From Arenicola marina (lineage: Eukaryota; Annelida; Polychaeta; Arenicolidae): 64,000 nucleotides of DNA. Location of the stretch: the NCBI GenBank assembly GCA_964019135.1, contig OZ025248.1:53561670-53625669 (forward strand). Reading direction: 5' to 3'. The translations under genes were made by a program, and so were the position numbers. Below the pieces are notes generated by a model. It ran no database searches, was not told the DNA's origin, and worked only from the letters and a program-made list of their open reading frames with translations. How positions within the stretch are numbered: position 1 is the first letter of the stretch; each line of letters opens with the position of its first letter. Shown here one piece after another: positions 63,077-64,000 of the stretch.

Positions 63077-64000
63077 AGCTGTTGGTTTCGCGGAATACAA
63101 TACCCGTATTGCCTAGGACCACGGGTTGGGCCCGCTGTTGGTGTCTCGGATACAATACCCGTATTGCCTAGGGCCAGGGGTTGTGACAGCTGTTGGTATC
63201 TCGGAATACAATACCCGTATTGCCTAGGACCAGGGGTTTTCGCAGCTGTTGGTGTCTCGGAATACAATACCCGTATTGCCTAGGACCACGGGTTGGGCCA
63301 GCTGTTGGTGTCTCAGAATACAATACCCGTATTGCCTAGGACCAGGGGTTTTCGCAGCTGTTGGTGTCTCGGAATACAATACCCGTATTGCCTAGGACCA
63401 CGGGTTGTGGCAGCTGTTGGTATCTCGGAATACAATACCCGTATTGCCTAGGACCACGGGTTGTGGCAGCTGTTGGTGTCTCAGAATACAATACCCGTAT
63501 TGCCTAGGACCAGGGGTTTTCGCAGCTGTTGGTGTCTCGGAATACAATACCCGTATTGCCTAGGACCACGGGTTGTGGCAGCTGTTGGTATCTCGGAATA
63601 CAATACCCGTATTGCCTAGGACCACGGGTTGGGCCAGCTGTTGGTGTCTCGGAATACAATACCCGTATTGCCCAGGACCACGGGTTGGGCCAGCTGTTGG
63701 TGTCTCGGAATACAATACCCGTATTGCCTAGAACCAGAGGTTTTCGCAGCTGTTGGTATCTCGGAATACAATACCCGTATTGCCTAGGACCACGGGTTGG
63801 GCCAGCTGTTGGTGTCTCAGAATACAATACCCCTATTGCCTAGGACCACGGGTTGGGCCAGCTGTTGGTGTCTCGGAATACAATACCCGTATTGCCTAGG
63901 ACCAGGGGTTTTTGCAGCTGTTGGTGTCTCGAAATACAATACCCGTATTGCCTAGGACAAGGGGTTGTGGCAGCTTTTGGTGTCTCAGGATACAATACAT
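63077..64000. repeat. 56-bp minisatellite running off the right edge
   Basis: About 16 units of CAGCTGTTGGTGTCTCGGAA, TACAATACCCGTATTGCCTA, GGACCACGGGTTGGGC are present. Variants end in GGGTTTTCG or GGGTTGTGG. Every unit has a perfect inverted repeat, CAATAC-CC-GTATTG, next to the palindromes CCTAGG and CAGCTG. The array continues at the window end and probably lies in an intron of the putative secreted-protein gene. Confidence 0.93.

Overview
The window looks like invertebrate metazoan nuclear DNA, possibly amphioxus-like. It has GT-AG introns, tRNA-derived SINEs, a full-length L1/Tx1-type LINE, small inverted-repeat transposons and very many intronic minisatellites. The species call is an inference from minisatellite-rich introns and is weak.

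Bases 1-30676 are one uninterrupted satellite with a 31-bp unit (24-bp and other variants occur). It is about 80% A+C on the + strand and continues beyond the left edge. It has a 4858-bp higher-order period, an apparently exact 8213-bp tandem duplication (1523-9735 and 9736-17948) and smaller internal duplications. The long reading frames in it are composition artefacts.

Bases 31058-50466 (+) hold the last 19 recognisable coding exons (2214 nt, 737 codons plus stop) of an inositol 1,4,5-trisphosphate receptor-like calcium channel. They run from the RIH-associated region through the transmembrane bundle, pore, CxxC/HxxxxH finger and C-terminal tail to TGA. All exon phases join. The IP3-binding half is not in the window and would lie left of the satellite. 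The introns carry minisatellites, two LINE remnants, small inverted-repeat elements and three SINE copies. One SINE head has been amplified into a 1-kb tandem array.

Bases 50467-52441 lie downstream of the stop and hold three more minisatellites and a diverged direct duplication. An 83-bp minisatellite (52454-52808 and 58820-59420) is split by a minus-strand 6-kb L1/Tx1-like LINE with ORF1, ORF2, a poly(A) end and a candidate 6-bp target duplication. The LINE is dead.

Bases 59421-64000 hold a short minisatellite, a foldback element, a CpG-rich stretch and two candidate first exons. The better one, at 62200, encodes a signal peptide and ends at a consensus donor. A 56-bp minisatellite fills the right edge.

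The points most worth checking are an IP3R-like pore that lacks the GGGxGD filter, a stop-free 3n minisatellite intron that could be retained in frame, the SINE-head array inside a GC-AG intron, and repeat arrays whose units carry splice-site-like sequences.
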